From Eubacteriales bacterium (GTDB lineage: Bacteria > Bacillota > Clostridia > Oscillospirales > Oscillospiraceae): a stretch of 43,819 bases of DNA. Each line of letters opens with the position of its first letter. Within the stretch, counting starts at the first letter, position 1. Both the position numbers and the translations under genes were made by a program. The stretch is taken from contig JAUNJE010000022.1 in the NCBI GenBank assembly GCA_030533415.1, positions 1 to 43,819 of the forward strand, in the 5' to 3' direction. The notes below the pieces were generated by a model that saw only the letters and a program-made list of their open reading frames with translations, had not been told where the DNA came from and ran no database searches. Positions 15,590 through 23,768 of this stretch are shown in pieces.

Positions 15590-16375
15590 TTACTTCAAAT
15601 CTTTTTTTCTGAAAATTCTGCTACCGATTGCTGTGGTTACAGTTGCAACAAATAGTGAAGATAACAGCATTTCCCATATATGAGTAATGGGTAAGGCATA
15701 ATTATCTATATCTCCATATTGTACCGCTTGTCCCGTCGGAAGAAATGAGTGAAGGAAAGTAAGGCACAAGTATACAGGTGTTCCCGGACTGTCTAGCCAG
15801 TCTGTATAATCATTAAGATGCCAAGCTATGATAGTAAAAATTGCCACACCTAAAACACTGATTATTGCCGATACGGTTTTATCAACACAAACCATGCTGA
15901 TTAGTGTAAAAATGGAAGAAAATGCTATTACTAACGCAATACTTCCTAAGAGTTTCAACAAAATAGCATCATAGCTTTGTGTAACAAATCCCAATAATGG
16001 TGTTCCCACAACGGTTATAGTAACAAGGTAAGCAGCACATAGGAGCAATGCCGCAATAATAATTGTTATCAAATTTGAAAAATAAATATTGATTTTCCGA
16101 TGCCCGCAAATAACTTTGTTACGCATTGTGCCATCACTATACTCCTTGCCCAAAAACAAGCTGCTTAGGATAGCAGTTAAAATACCAATTAGCAAAGAAT
16201 ATCCATAAAAAACTTTATCAAGGGTGATTATTTTCCCATAAGCCAAATGAATTTTGTATTGAGCAAAAGCTCCTAAAGCTGCAATTATTCCGGAAAAAAT
16301 CATAACTATAATTTCTCCCCTAAAAAGCTTGCTTCTTGATAGGCGAAAGAAATTTGAAAATAGCAAATTACGCAT
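15590..16375 (-). CDS. ABC-2 type permease (AT-rich, imported)
   Basis: 261 residues with about six hydrophobic segments. It matches the neighbouring permeases in its N terminus (RNLLFSNFFRLSRSKLFRGEI) and in FLGKEYSDGTMRNKVICGHRKINIYFSNLI, the conserved segment of this lantibiotic-exporter-like family. The start ATG at 16375 follows GGAGGTGATAATA and overlaps the truncated ATPase stop by 8 bp, exactly as in the intact ATPase/permease pair at 19276-19283. Base composition is much more AT-rich than the flanking operon genes. It ends 6 nt before the chimeric kinase start. Whether it still pairs with an ATPase is unclear; the intact one at 19276 could serve it. Confidence 0.85.
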   Translation of the reverse strand: MRNLLFSNFFRLSRSKLFRGEIIVMIFSGIIAALGAFAQYKIHLAYGKIITLDKVFYGYSLLIGILTAILSSLFLGKEYSDGTMRNKVICGHRKINIYFSNLITIIIAALLLCAAYLVTITVVGTPLLGFVTQSYDAILLKLLGSIALVIAFSSIFTLISMVCVDKTVSAIISVLGVAIFTIIAWHLNDYTDWLDSPGTPVYLCLTFLHSFLPTGQAVQYGDIDNYALPITHIWEMLLSSLFVATVTTAIGSRIFRKKDLK

Positions 16376-16673
16376 TATTATCACCTCCGACAAGGCTTAT
16401 AAAATAATTTTCTAAACTTTCGTTACGCTCATATATGGATTTCACATTGCAATCCTTTGAAGCCAACGCAAGCGTTAAATTGGTTATATAGGGCGAACCG
16501 AAAATATCCGCTTCGCTGTCGGAAATAATTGTGTATTCAAGTTCCATGTCATCAAGAATACAGGATAGAGCTTTTATATTTGACACCTCTATGCGGAAAC
16601 ATTTTCGGCAAGCTGTTTCCAAGTCTGTGGCACTTATTTCCTTTACCACCTGTCCGCAGTCAATGAATCCATA
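16368..16673 (-). pseudogene. ABC transporter ATPase, C-terminal fragment only
   Basis: About 100 codons align with the last third of the intact ATPase at 19276-20190: YGFIDCGQVVKEIS versus YGIIDGGRMVKELS, then ACRKCFRIEV versus ACRKCMRVEV, and ESLENYFISLVGGDNNA versus ESLESYFVSLVGGGSHA. The Walker A, signature and Walker B regions are absent, so it cannot hydrolyse ATP. Homology starts abruptly at the TAT codon at 16673; upstream lies the start of a different gene. A GTG at 16649 could still open a 93-residue product. AT-rich like the next two genes, it came with them. Confidence 0.85.
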
Positions 16674-16716
16674 TGGTTACCAGAATCCCGGTGACAGCCA
16701 GCAGTACAGGAATCAT
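16660..16716 (-). pseudogene. 5' remnant of the original histidine kinase gene
   Basis: ATG at 16716 with TAGGAG at good spacing, starting 10 nt after the permease stop, reads MIPVLLAVTGILVTIWIH and then stops inside the ATPase remnant. A hydrophobic N terminus right after the last permease fits the membrane helix of the operon's own kinase. Its continuation is missing and its kinase core is probably now at 14690-15385. Confidence 0.6.
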
Positions 16717-16725
16717 AGCGTTCTC

Positions 16726-17559
16726 CTATTGTAGGTTTTTCTTTTGGAACAGGCTTCCCCCGGCGAGTGTCAGGGAAAGGACCCAGGCGGCGGCCCAAGC
16801 CGGCTGGGACAGGGGATAATCCAGGTCCCGCATGGCCGGGCGCAGGGCCTGGCAGGAGGGGAGCAGGGCGTCCAGGCATTCGTACAGGGTTCTTTGGGCG
16901 CCTTGCAGGAATTTGGGATTCGGGATGGTTTCCTCGGCAAAGCTGAGAAGATCGTCCGTGACGAACCGCGTGATGAATTCCGGCTGGTCCAGGCCGCTGC
17001 GCGTGGCGAACCCGCCTGCAAGCAGGAAGGCGGCCAGCAGAAGGCATACCACCGCGCCCCGGGCTTTGCTGCTGTCCAGCATGGCGGCGAAGCAGAACAG
17101 GGCGCTGTAGCCCAGGGCGGCCATGTACGACCAGACGATCCCCTGCGCAGGCTGATGCAGCCCCGTGAAGACCGCGGTACCCGCGCCCGGAAGGCCCACC
17201 AGCAGCCCCCCAATCCAGTAGGCCATCAGAAAACCGATCCCGGCGGCCCAGCAGGTGAGCAGGTTCGCAAGATAGATGGCAAAGCGGCTGTGTCCCACGG
17301 TGAGCATGCTGCGCAGCCCGCCCTCCATATGCTGCTGGCCGATGAAGAAGGCCGAGAAAATGGCCAGGGCCGCGCCGATGTAGAGGTTTCCGTTAAAAAA
17401 GTAGATGTTCAGGGTGGCGCCGGCCTGCTGAAGATCGTCAAAATTATAGAGCATCATTCCATAGGCGATCATGCCCCAGGCAAGCATGGCCCCGGCGAGG
17501 GCCCAAAAGACCTTGCTGCGGCGCAGCCGGAAGGAATTGGCAGACAGTATTTTTCTCAT
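16726..17559 (-). CDS. ABC-2 type permease subunit
   Basis: 277 residues, six predicted membrane segments. The N terminus MRKILSANSFRLRRSKVFWAL and FFIGQQHMEGGLRSMLTVGHSRFAIYLANLL match the other permeases of this cluster. It is GC-rich, unlike the AT-rich genes downstream. Lies in an operon with 20 nt to the previous permease. Such multi-permease sets with a two-component pair commonly act in antimicrobial-peptide export or resistance; substrate here is unknown. Confidence 0.88.
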   Translation of the reverse strand: MRKILSANSFRLRRSKVFWALAGAMLAWGMIAYGMMLYNFDDLQQAGATLNIYFFNGNLYIGAALAIFSAFFIGQQHMEGGLRSMLTVGHSRFAIYLANLLTCWAAGIGFLMAYWIGGLLVGLPGAGTAVFTGLHQPAQGIVWSYMAALGYSALFCFAAMLDSSKARGAVVCLLLAAFLLAGGFATRSGLDQPEFITRFVTDDLLSFAEETIPNPKFLQGAQRTLYECLDALLPSCQALRPAMRDLDYPLSQPAWAAAWVLSLTLAGGSLFQKKNLQ

Positions 17560-17578
17560 GGTAGCTTCTCCATTTTCC

Positions 17579-18418
17579 TTATCTTAAATCCTTTTTGCGG
17601 AAAAATGCCAATCCACAACCACATGAAAGTACAACCCATGCAGAAGAAGCAAAAAACATTTCCATATAACTGCAATTTTCGTTTAGCATTCCGCTGAGCT
17701 GTATCGATTGCCCTCCGGGAAGAATCTCGAAAGCGATCTCATAGGCCCGGCGTTCCGTCCCCTCTAAATAATCCGGGTTAAGAATCATTTTCAAATTTTC
17801 TCCATCGTCAATTTCGCCGGTCCCAAGCGAGGCATCCGGAATATAATACTGCTGCGGCTGATTCAGAGGATCTGCAACAGCCGTACCAGCAAATATAAGA
17901 AGAAACGAGAGTAAAATACTGATAATAGCGGTAACGGCGCGGTTTGTGTTCAACATAGCGATAAAACAGAAAATGGCTGCATAAGCCGCGCTTAAAGAAA
18001 ATACACATAGCCCTTGTAAAAAAATCTCGGATAACGCTATATGGAAAAATCCCAATGCCGGTATTCCCACCAGAAGTGAAGATATTAGGCATCCAAAACA
18101 CATAAGCCATCCTGCCACAATACACACAATCACATTCGCGAGATAAATATCGGAACGGAAATGGCCGGATGCGATCTTATTTCTGATTGTACCGTTTTCA
18201 TATTCGGCACCTACAAAAAGGCTGATAAAAGCGGCAAGGACGAAACCGATTACAAGGGCTTGAATCCAAAAGGTATCCTCTAAAGAATGTGTTTCGGTCG
18301 GATCCATAAATGCGCCGATTCTATCAAGAGCGCCAAAAGCGGTCAGCACCCAAAAGCCCAACCAGAAGATTTTATCTTTCCATAGACGGAAAAAACCAGC
18401 AGATAATAGTTTCAGCAT
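17579..18418 (-). CDS. ABC-2 type permease subunit
   Basis: 279 residues starting MLKLLSAGFFRLWKDKIFW, with six hydrophobic segments and the conserved LFVGAEYENGTIRNKIASGHFRSDIYLANVI. The ATG at 18418 follows GGGAGGTGGCAGGA; the open frame begins upstream without a ribosome site. By eye its codons are intermediate in GC between the GC-rich flanking permeases and the AT-rich block at 15.4-16.7 kb, so it may have a separate origin. Confidence 0.88.
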   Translation of the reverse strand: MLKLLSAGFFRLWKDKIFWLGFWVLTAFGALDRIGAFMDPTETHSLEDTFWIQALVIGFVLAAFISLFVGAEYENGTIRNKIASGHFRSDIYLANVIVCIVAGWLMCFGCLISSLLVGIPALGFFHIALSEIFLQGLCVFSLSAAYAAIFCFIAMLNTNRAVTAIISILLSFLLIFAGTAVADPLNQPQQYYIPDASLGTGEIDDGENLKMILNPDYLEGTERRAYEIAFEILPGGQSIQLSGMLNENCSYMEMFFASSAWVVLSCGCGLAFFRKKDLR

Positions 18419-18449
18419 TCCTGCCACCTCCCACAAGATTGATATAGTC

Positions 18450-19283
18450 TCATTTGATATCCCTCCTGCGGAAAGCGGCGGCGCCTGCGGCGGTGACGCA
18501 AACACACAGAACCACGGACAGCGCCGTGCAGGGGAGCGGGTGGGTCAGATCCGCGTCGTTCATCAAAATGACCTGCCCGGTGGGCATCAGGTCCCGGAGA
18601 AATTCGCAGACTGTTCGGACGGTTCCCGTCAGATACAGGGGATTGGGGGTGGGTTCTATCTCTACAAAAGCGCCGTCGATGTAAGCCATGCCGCCTCTCA
18701 TCTCCGGTTCGTTCAACCGGTCAACCAGGCCGCTGCCCGCGATGACCAGCCCCAGCCAAACCACTAAGGTGAGGATCACCGTCAGCGCCTTGTTGCTGCA
18801 TGAGCTGGCCATGGCGGTGTACAGGGCGGTAAAGACGGCGGTAAAGCCCACAGCCGCCAGAGCGTACAGCGCCATGCCGCCCGCTCCCATTTCCGGCATC
18901 CCCAGCGCCGTCACATAGGGGATCATAGACACCCACCAAGCCGCCAGAAACACATAGGAGGCGGCCAGGCAGACAACAAAATTGGAAAGGAAGATATGTC
19001 CCCGCTGGTGGCCCACCACCAGCTTGTTGCGGATGGTGCCGTCGGAATACTCCGTTCCCAGGAAGAAGCTGATAAACACCGCCTGGAATGCGCCAATATA
19101 GGGAGCCTCGCTGAATAGGCTCTTATCTATGGCCCGCGCATAGCCCGCCGCCAGAAGGCTCCGAACCTGCCAAATCTTATCCAGGGACAGGGCCAGGCAT
19201 AAGGCGAACAGCGCCGTCAGGAGAAACCAGAAGGTTTTGGATTTCCACAGCCGTGCGAAATTGGCGGATAACAGCTTACGCAT
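18450..19283 (-). CDS. ABC-2 type permease subunit
   Basis: 277 residues starting MRKLLSANFARLWKSKTFW, with six hydrophobic segments and FFLGTEYSDGTIRNKLVVGHQRGHIFLSNFVV. The start overlaps the ATPase stop by 8 bp, so the pair is translationally coupled. GC-rich. It is one of three GC-rich or intermediate permeases in a row, probably arisen by duplication; the partner ATPase is the gene upstream. Confidence 0.9.
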   Translation of the reverse strand: MRKLLSANFARLWKSKTFWFLLTALFALCLALSLDKIWQVRSLLAAGYARAIDKSLFSEAPYIGAFQAVFISFFLGTEYSDGTIRNKLVVGHQRGHIFLSNFVVCLAASYVFLAAWWVSMIPYVTALGMPEMGAGGMALYALAAVGFTAVFTALYTAMASSCSNKALTVILTLVVWLGLVIAGSGLVDRLNEPEMRGGMAYIDGAFVEIEPTPNPLYLTGTVRTVCEFLRDLMPTGQVILMNDADLTHPLPCTALSVVLCVCVTAAGAAAFRRRDIK

Positions 19284-20190
19284 GACTGCCACCTCCCACC
19301 AGGGAAACAAAATAGCTCTCCAGGCTTTCGTCATGCTCTTCGATGGAAAGGACTTCACAGCCCTCCTTTGCCAGGGCCAGGGTCAGCTGGGAGATGTTCA
19401 CCTTGGCGAACACGTCCGCTTTGGTGGCGGACAAAATCTTGTAGCCGATGCCCATGCCGTCCAGGACCCGGGCCAGGGCGGACGCTTTCGTGACCTCTAC
19501 GCGCATACATTTGCGGCAGGCCGCCTCCAGCTCCTCCGCGCTCAGCTCCTTCACCATCCGTCCGCCGTCGATGATGCCGTAATGGGTGGCAAGGCGGCTT
19601 AATTCGTCCAGAATGTGGCTGGAGATCAGCACCGTGATCTGCTTTTCCCGGTTCAGCTTCAGAATCAGTTCCCGCATCTCAATGATGCCCTGGGGGTCCA
19701 GGCCGTTGACAGGCTCGTCCAGCACCAGAAAATCCGGGTCCCCAGCCAGGGCAACGGCGATGCCCAGCCGCTGCTTCATGCCGAGAGAAAAGTTTTTTGC
19801 TTTTTTCTTCCCGGTATTTTCCAGGCCCACCAGCTTCAATAGCTCCGGGATCCCGTCATAAGAGGGCAGGCCCAGCACCCGGTACTGCTGCTTTAGGTTG
19901 TCCTCTGCGGTCATGTCCAGGTAGATGGACGGGGTCTCCACCACGGCCCCCATCCGCCGCCGGGCCTTGACGATGGCCCTGCTGGTATTTTTCACGCCGT
20001 ACAGGCGGAAGCTTCCTGCGGTCGGCTCCTGCAGGCCGCAGATCAAGCGGATCAGGGTGGTTTTGCCTGCGCCGTTGCGGCCCACGAAGCCGTAGACCGC
20101 CCCCTTGGGAACGTGCATGCTCAGGCCGTTCAGGGCCTTGAAGCCACGGTATTGTTTCCCGAGGTTTTCCGTGGTCAGAATGTAATCCAT
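19276..20190 (-). CDS. ABC transporter ATP-binding protein
   Basis: 304 residues with Walker A GRNGAGKTT (38-46), signature NFSLGMKQRLGIA and Walker B FLVLDEPVNGLDP. The C-terminal domain (EELEAACRKCMRVEV to the end) is the extension seen in bacitracin/lantibiotic-type exporters. It powers the ABC-2 permeases encoded downstream. The ATG follows AAAGGAGGAATCC. The 117-nt gap to the response regulator holds four direct repeats likely bound by that regulator. Confidence 0.93.
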   Translation of the reverse strand: MDYILTTENLGKQYRGFKALNGLSMHVPKGAVYGFVGRNGAGKTTLIRLICGLQEPTAGSFRLYGVKNTSRAIVKARRRMGAVVETPSIYLDMTAEDNLKQQYRVLGLPSYDGIPELLKLVGLENTGKKKAKNFSLGMKQRLGIAVALAGDPDFLVLDEPVNGLDPQGIIEMRELILKLNREKQITVLISSHILDELSRLATHYGIIDGGRMVKELSAEELEAACRKCMRVEVTKASALARVLDGMGIGYKILSATKADVFAKVNISQLTLALAKEGCEVLSIEEHDESLESYFVSLVGGGSHA

Positions 20191-20235
20191 TTGGATTCCT
20201 CCTTTTCTGTGATAGGCGCAGTCTACAGGGAAAAG

Positions 20236-20277
20236 GTAAAGAAAGCGGTCAAGAAAAGTGTAAAGATTTCGTCAAGA
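20236..20277 (-). promoter_or_regulatory. Four direct repeats, putative response-regulator operator
   Basis: On the minus strand TCTTGAC, TCTTTAC, TCTTGAC, TCTTTAC (plus-strand 20271, 20260, 20248, 20236) recur every 11-12 nt. OmpR/PhoB-type regulators bind such tandem repeats with helical spacing. The array is upstream of the ATPase gene and downstream of its regulator gene. No clear -10 box was found. Confidence 0.6.
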
Positions 20278-20307
20278 TTTGCTGGGAAAAGGCCCGGTGG
20301 GGCGGCG

Positions 20308-20967
20308 TTATCCCTCCAGCTTGAAGCCGATGCCCCAAACCGATTCAATATAGTCCTTTCCTCCGGCCTCCCGCAGCTTGCGCCGCAGGTTGCTGACATG
20401 CTGCTTTAGAGAGCTTTCCGTACAGTCGGGGGTATCCTCCGTGATCCTGTCCAGAATCACGGATTTGGCAATGACCTGCCCGGGATTGCGCATCAGAAGC
20501 CTGGCAATGGCATATTCTGTCTTGGTCAGCCGCACCTGTACGCCGTTTGCCCATACCGTATGGGAAGCTTCGTCCAGCCGCAGGCTGCCCACAGTGGTGA
20601 CTTCCGAAAGGGGAGCGCCGCTGTTTCTCAGCTGTACCGCGATCCGGGCCAGCAGCTCCGAGGTGTCAAAGGGCTTGGTCACATAGTCCGCCGCCCCGTC
20701 CAGGAGCAGCTTGACCTTGTCCTGCACATCCACCTTGGCGCTGAGTACGATGACGGGAATGCCCCGAATCTTCGGCAGAACCTCTTCTCCGCTGAGTCCG
20801 GGCAGCATCAGGTCCAGCAGCACCAGGTCTGGACGGTGCCGGGACAGCAGCATCAGAGCCTCCGTCCCGGAGTAGGCCCGCAGAACGCCGTACCCATTCA
20901 GGCGCAGCAGTTCTTCCAGCAGATTGCCGATGTAGATATCGTCGTCAATGACCGCGATTTGTTTCAT
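20308..20967 (-). CDS. OmpR-type response regulator
   Basis: 219 residues: receiver domain (IAVIDDD, phosphoacceptor D52 in LVLLDLMLPG, K in VTKPF) and winged-helix output domain (about 125-219; LTKTEYAIARLLMRNPGQVIAKSVILDRI, SSLKQHVSNLRRKL, VWGIGFKL). It heads the operon containing the ABC exporter and the chimeric kinase. The ATG follows GAGGTGTACC. It probably binds the four repeats just upstream of the ATPase gene. Confidence 0.93.
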   Translation of the reverse strand: MKQIAVIDDDIYIGNLLEELLRLNGYGVLRAYSGTEALMLLSRHRPDLVLLDLMLPGLSGEEVLPKIRGIPVIVLSAKVDVQDKVKLLLDGAADYVTKPFDTSELLARIAVQLRNSGAPLSEVTTVGSLRLDEASHTVWANGVQVRLTKTEYAIARLLMRNPGQVIAKSVILDRITEDTPDCTESSLKQHVSNLRRKLREAGGKDYIESVWGIGFKLEG

Positions 20968-21116
20968 GGTACACCTCGAAAGCGTTTGATGGTGTCATTT
21001 TACTTCGAAACGGAGGCCAATGCAAGCTTCCGTATCTTAAGATTTTTGGAACATTCTCTATTGGCTTTTTGGGTGGGGGCTGTTATAATAAAAAATATGC
21101 GGATCGATTTTGCCCG

Positions 21117-21236
21117 GCAAGCCCGACATGCAGCGCACCCAAGCCTCCCTTGTGCAAAGGGAGGTGGCACGGCGTAAGCCGTGACGGAGGGATTGTGCGG
21201 TAACATCTTATGGTTTTGCCTAAGTTCCGGCAAATT
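21117..21236. repeat. Intergenic palindromic repeat, copy A
   Basis: Contains GCCTCCCTTGTGCAAAGGGAGG hairpin, then GGCACGGCGTAAGCCGTG hairpin and GACGGAGGGATTGTGCGG. It repeats directly at 21437 with few changes. The gene-free stretch 20968-21645 is made up almost entirely of these repeats. Confidence 0.85.
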
Positions 21237-21292
21237 CGTACACCCTTACCGCATTCCCTCTTCGCATTGGTACCAGACGAACACGGAGTGCC

Positions 21293-21375
21293 TACCGCAC
21301 AATCCCTCAGTCAAAAATCAAAGATTTTTGACAGCTCCCTTTGCACAAGGGAGCCTGGGGCGCTCCCGCGCCAGT
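21293..21375. repeat. Inverted partner of the repeat family
   Basis: CCGCACAATCCCTC and CTCCCTTTGCACAAGGGAG are the complement-type arms of copies A and B, so copy A and this piece form one long inverted structure. It includes a AAAAATC-AAA-GATTTTT hairpin and GGCGCTCCCGCGCC. Confidence 0.7.
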
Positions 21376-21436
21376 GCTTCGAGGGAAGATTTACCCAGTA
21401 ATAAGCATTAATTGAATGCCTATCGGCTTCGCTTAG

Positions 21437-21556
21437 CAAGCCTGGTTTGCAGCGTACCCAAGCCTCCCTTGTGCAAAGGGAGGTGGCACGGCGAAGCCGT
21501 GACGGAGGGATTGTGCGGTAACATCTTACGGTTTCGCCTAACTTTCGGCAAATTAG
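21437..21556. repeat. Intergenic palindromic repeat, copy B
   Basis: Near-identical to 21117-21236 over about 120 nt, starting GCAAGCC and ending CGGCAAATT. It shares core hairpins with the MITE-like elements at 23388 and 39877 but lacks their CAGA-TGTCGA ends. Confidence 0.85.
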
Positions 21557-21645
21557 TCTAGGCGCTCCCGTACCAGTGCATGACGGGAGTATTTGCTGCA
21601 TTATCCCGATAAGCATAATAGATAAAAGATTGAGAGGTGCTGCCT

Positions 21646-22320
21646 GTGTTTCGGATATTGATTGTGGACGATGATAAAAATACCCGGATGCTTCTGAAAG
21701 CCGTGCTGGAAGCGGAAAATTATTCCGTCTCTACGGCGGAAAACGGCGAGGACGCCTTGGCCGTTATGGATGCCAGCCATGTTGACCTGGTGGTACTGGA
21801 TGTGATGATGCCCAAAATGGACGGCTATGAATTCACAAGGACCCTGCGCCAAAGCGACAATAACCTGCCCATTCTGATGATCTCCGCCAAACAACTGCCT
21901 GCGGACAAAAAGCAGGGCTTCCTGGTGGGCACCGACGATTACATGACCAAGCCCATTGACGAGGAGGAAATGCTCCTGCGCATCAAGGCCCTGCTCCGCC
22001 GGGCCAGGATCGTCAGCGAGCGGAAGATCGTCGTTGGGGATGTGGTGCTGGATTATGATGCCCTGACGGTTACCCGGGGCGGCAGGCAGCAGGAGCTTCC
22101 CCAGAAGGAATTTATGCTGCTTTACAAGCTTTTGTCCTATCCCGGCAAGATATTCACCCGGATCCAGCTGATGGATGAAATTTGGGGTGCTGACAGCGAA
22201 ACCGGCTGGGAAACGGTGACGGTACATATCGGGCGCCTGCGGAAGCGCTTTGAGGGCTGGAATGAATTTGAGATCGTCTCCGTCCGGGGACTGGGCTATA
22301 AGGCGGTGAAAAAGGTATGA
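21646..22320 (+). CDS. OmpR-type response regulator
   Basis: 224 residues from the GTG at 21646, which is 8 nt after AGAGG; an in-frame GTG at 21637 lies in that site. Receiver domain RILIVDDDKNTR, phosphoacceptor D52 (VVLDVMMPKMDG), MTKPI; winged-helix output domain (LPQKEFMLLYKLLSYPGKIFTR, VTVHIGRLRKRFE, VRGLGYKAVKK). Stop and kinase start overlap (ATGA). Likely targets are the nearby genes that share a 40-bp promoter block (23687 and 24593). Confidence 0.93.
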   Translation: MFRILIVDDDKNTRMLLKAVLEAENYSVSTAENGEDALAVMDASHVDLVVLDVMMPKMDGYEFTRTLRQSDNNLPILMISAKQLPADKKQGFLVGTDDYMTKPIDEEEMLLRIKALLRRARIVSERKIVVGDVVLDYDALTVTRGGRQQELPQKEFMLLYKLLSYPGKIFTRIQLMDEIWGADSETGWETVTVHIGRLRKRFEGWNEFEIVSVRGLGYKAVKKV

Positions 22321-23381
22321 AGCAAAGAAAGCGCACCAAACGGTTTGACCTGCTGCCCATGTTTTCCCTGGTGGTGTTCCTGTCGGTCCTGCTGAATTCC
22401 TGCATTGCCGCGCTGACCGTTTACCTCCTGGTACACAGCGATGTCATCAATATTACCGGCGCCACGGCGGCGGACGCGGGGCAGCTGATCGGCTTTTTCA
22501 CGCTGCTCAGCATTCCCATCGGTACGCTGGTGGCGCTGGTGGCCAGCAGGGTGCCGTTAAAGCCCATTGCAAACCTCATTGAGAGCATGGACCGGCTGGC
22601 CTCCGGCGATTTCCGGACCCGGGTCAATGTGGGCGCCGTTATGCGGCGGTATCCGTCCTTTGTGGACGTGGCGGAAAGCTTCAACAAAATGGCGGAGCAG
22701 CTGGAAAGTACGGAAATGCTCCGGGGGGATTTCATCAATAATTTTTCCCATGAGTTCAAAACCCCCATTGTTTCCATCGCGGGCTTTGCCAAGCTGCTGC
22801 GCCGGGGCAGCCTTCCGCCGGAACAGCAGCAGGAGTACCTTGCCATTATTGAGGAGGAATCCCTGCGCCTTTCCTATATGGCCACCAATGTGCTGAACAT
22901 GACCAAAATCGAGAATCAGACCATTTTGTCGGATGTTTCGGACTTCAACCTTTCCGAGCAAATTCGTTCCTGCATTCTGCTGCTGGAAAACAAATGGGAG
23001 AAAAAAGAGTTGGATTTCAGCCTTTCCCTCCAGGAACATCAGATCGAGGGCAATGAGGAGCTGCTGAAGCAGGTGTGGATCAACTTGCTGGACAACGCCA
23101 TCAAATTCAGCCCCGTAGGGGGCATGATCGAAGTGGCCATCCTGGAGACGGAAGGAACATACCGGATTTCCGTCCGGAATCCCGGCAGCACCATCCCGAA
23201 GGAGCAGCAGGAAAAAATTTTCAACAAATTTTATCAGGGCGATGAATCCCACGCCACCGAGGGCAACGGCATCGGCCTGGCCATTGTCAAGCGGGTGGTG
23301 GAGCTGCACGGCGGAACCGTGGAGGTCAGCAGCCGCAACAGCATCACCATTTTTACCGTGGAGCTTCCCAAGCACCAGTAA
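22317..23381 (+). CDS. Sensor histidine kinase
   Basis: 354 residues: two membrane helices (about 14-40 and 55-78) around a short outside loop, HAMP (LKPIANLIESMDRLASGDF), HisKA with H145 in FINNFSHEFKTPIVSIAG, N box (INLLDNAIKFS), then FNKFYQGDESHATEGNGIGLAIVKRVVELHGG. Start overlaps the regulator stop by 4 bp. With so small an outer loop, it probably senses a membrane signal, possibly with a partner protein. A MITE has inserted 6 nt past its stop codon. Confidence 0.93.
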   Translation: MKQRKRTKRFDLLPMFSLVVFLSVLLNSCIAALTVYLLVHSDVINITGATAADAGQLIGFFTLLSIPIGTLVALVASRVPLKPIANLIESMDRLASGDFRTRVNVGAVMRRYPSFVDVAESFNKMAEQLESTEMLRGDFINNFSHEFKTPIVSIAGFAKLLRRGSLPPEQQQEYLAIIEEESLRLSYMATNVLNMTKIENQTILSDVSDFNLSEQIRSCILLLENKWEKKELDFSLSLQEHQIEGNEELLKQVWINLLDNAIKFSPVGGMIEVAILETEGTYRISVRNPGSTIPKEQQEKIFNKFYQGDESHATEGNGIGLAIVKRVVELHGGTVEVSSRNSITIFTVELPKHQ

Positions 23382-23656
23382 TTGCATCAGACTGTCGATA
23401 AACCCTCTGGCGCGGGAGCGCCCAAGGCTCCCTTGTGCAAAGGGAGCTGTCACGCGAACAGCGTGACTGAGGGATTGTCGCGGTAAAATGTTGCCTTTTC
23501 GCCGAAGTCCAATGCGAATTCGTAACATTCAGCTGCACAATCCCTCCGAGGCGGCTTGCGCCGCCCCACCTCCCTTTGCACAAGGGAGGCTTTGGTGCAA
23601 TGCTAATTGGTAAACTTCTACGTTTCAACTTACTTTTTCGACACTCTGAATTGCAT
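23380..23656. mobile_element. MITE-like element, copy 1, with 8-bp target duplication
   Basis: The element is 23388-23648 (261 bp). Its ends are CAGACTGTCGATAAA and the inverted CAGAGTGTCGAAAAA (13/15 match). AATTGCAT stands directly on both sides (23380-23387 and 23649-23656), an 8-bp target-site duplication. Inside are hairpins GGCTCCCTTGTGCAAAGGGAGC, GTCACGC-GAACA-GCGTGAC and GAGGCGGC-TTGC-GCCGCCcc. No ORF; it must be moved by a transposase elsewhere. Confidence 0.88.
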
Positions 23657-23686
23657 TTCCGCCTTTCCGCATAAAACCGCGAAAAA

Positions 23687-23741
23687 GTTCACAATTTGGA
23701 AAATATGAGTTTCGTTTCGGTTTAGAATTCCGCAGTAAGAT
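23687..23741 (+). promoter_or_regulatory. 40-bp conserved promoter block of the CmpB-like gene
   Basis: 23687-23726 matches 24593-24632 at 37 of 40 positions (begins GTTCACAATTT, contains ATGAGTTTCGTTTC, ends GTTTAGA). Nine bases later comes TAAGAT, aligned with TATACT of the second copy. No -35 consensus, so activator control is likely. Confidence 0.65.
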
Positions 23742-23768
23742 ATAGGCGGAAAAGGGGAGAATTGAAAT

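Noticed and set aside
21117-21620. Possible CRISPR array
   Set aside because: The repeats are long, palindromic and not regularly spaced, and no cas gene is near.
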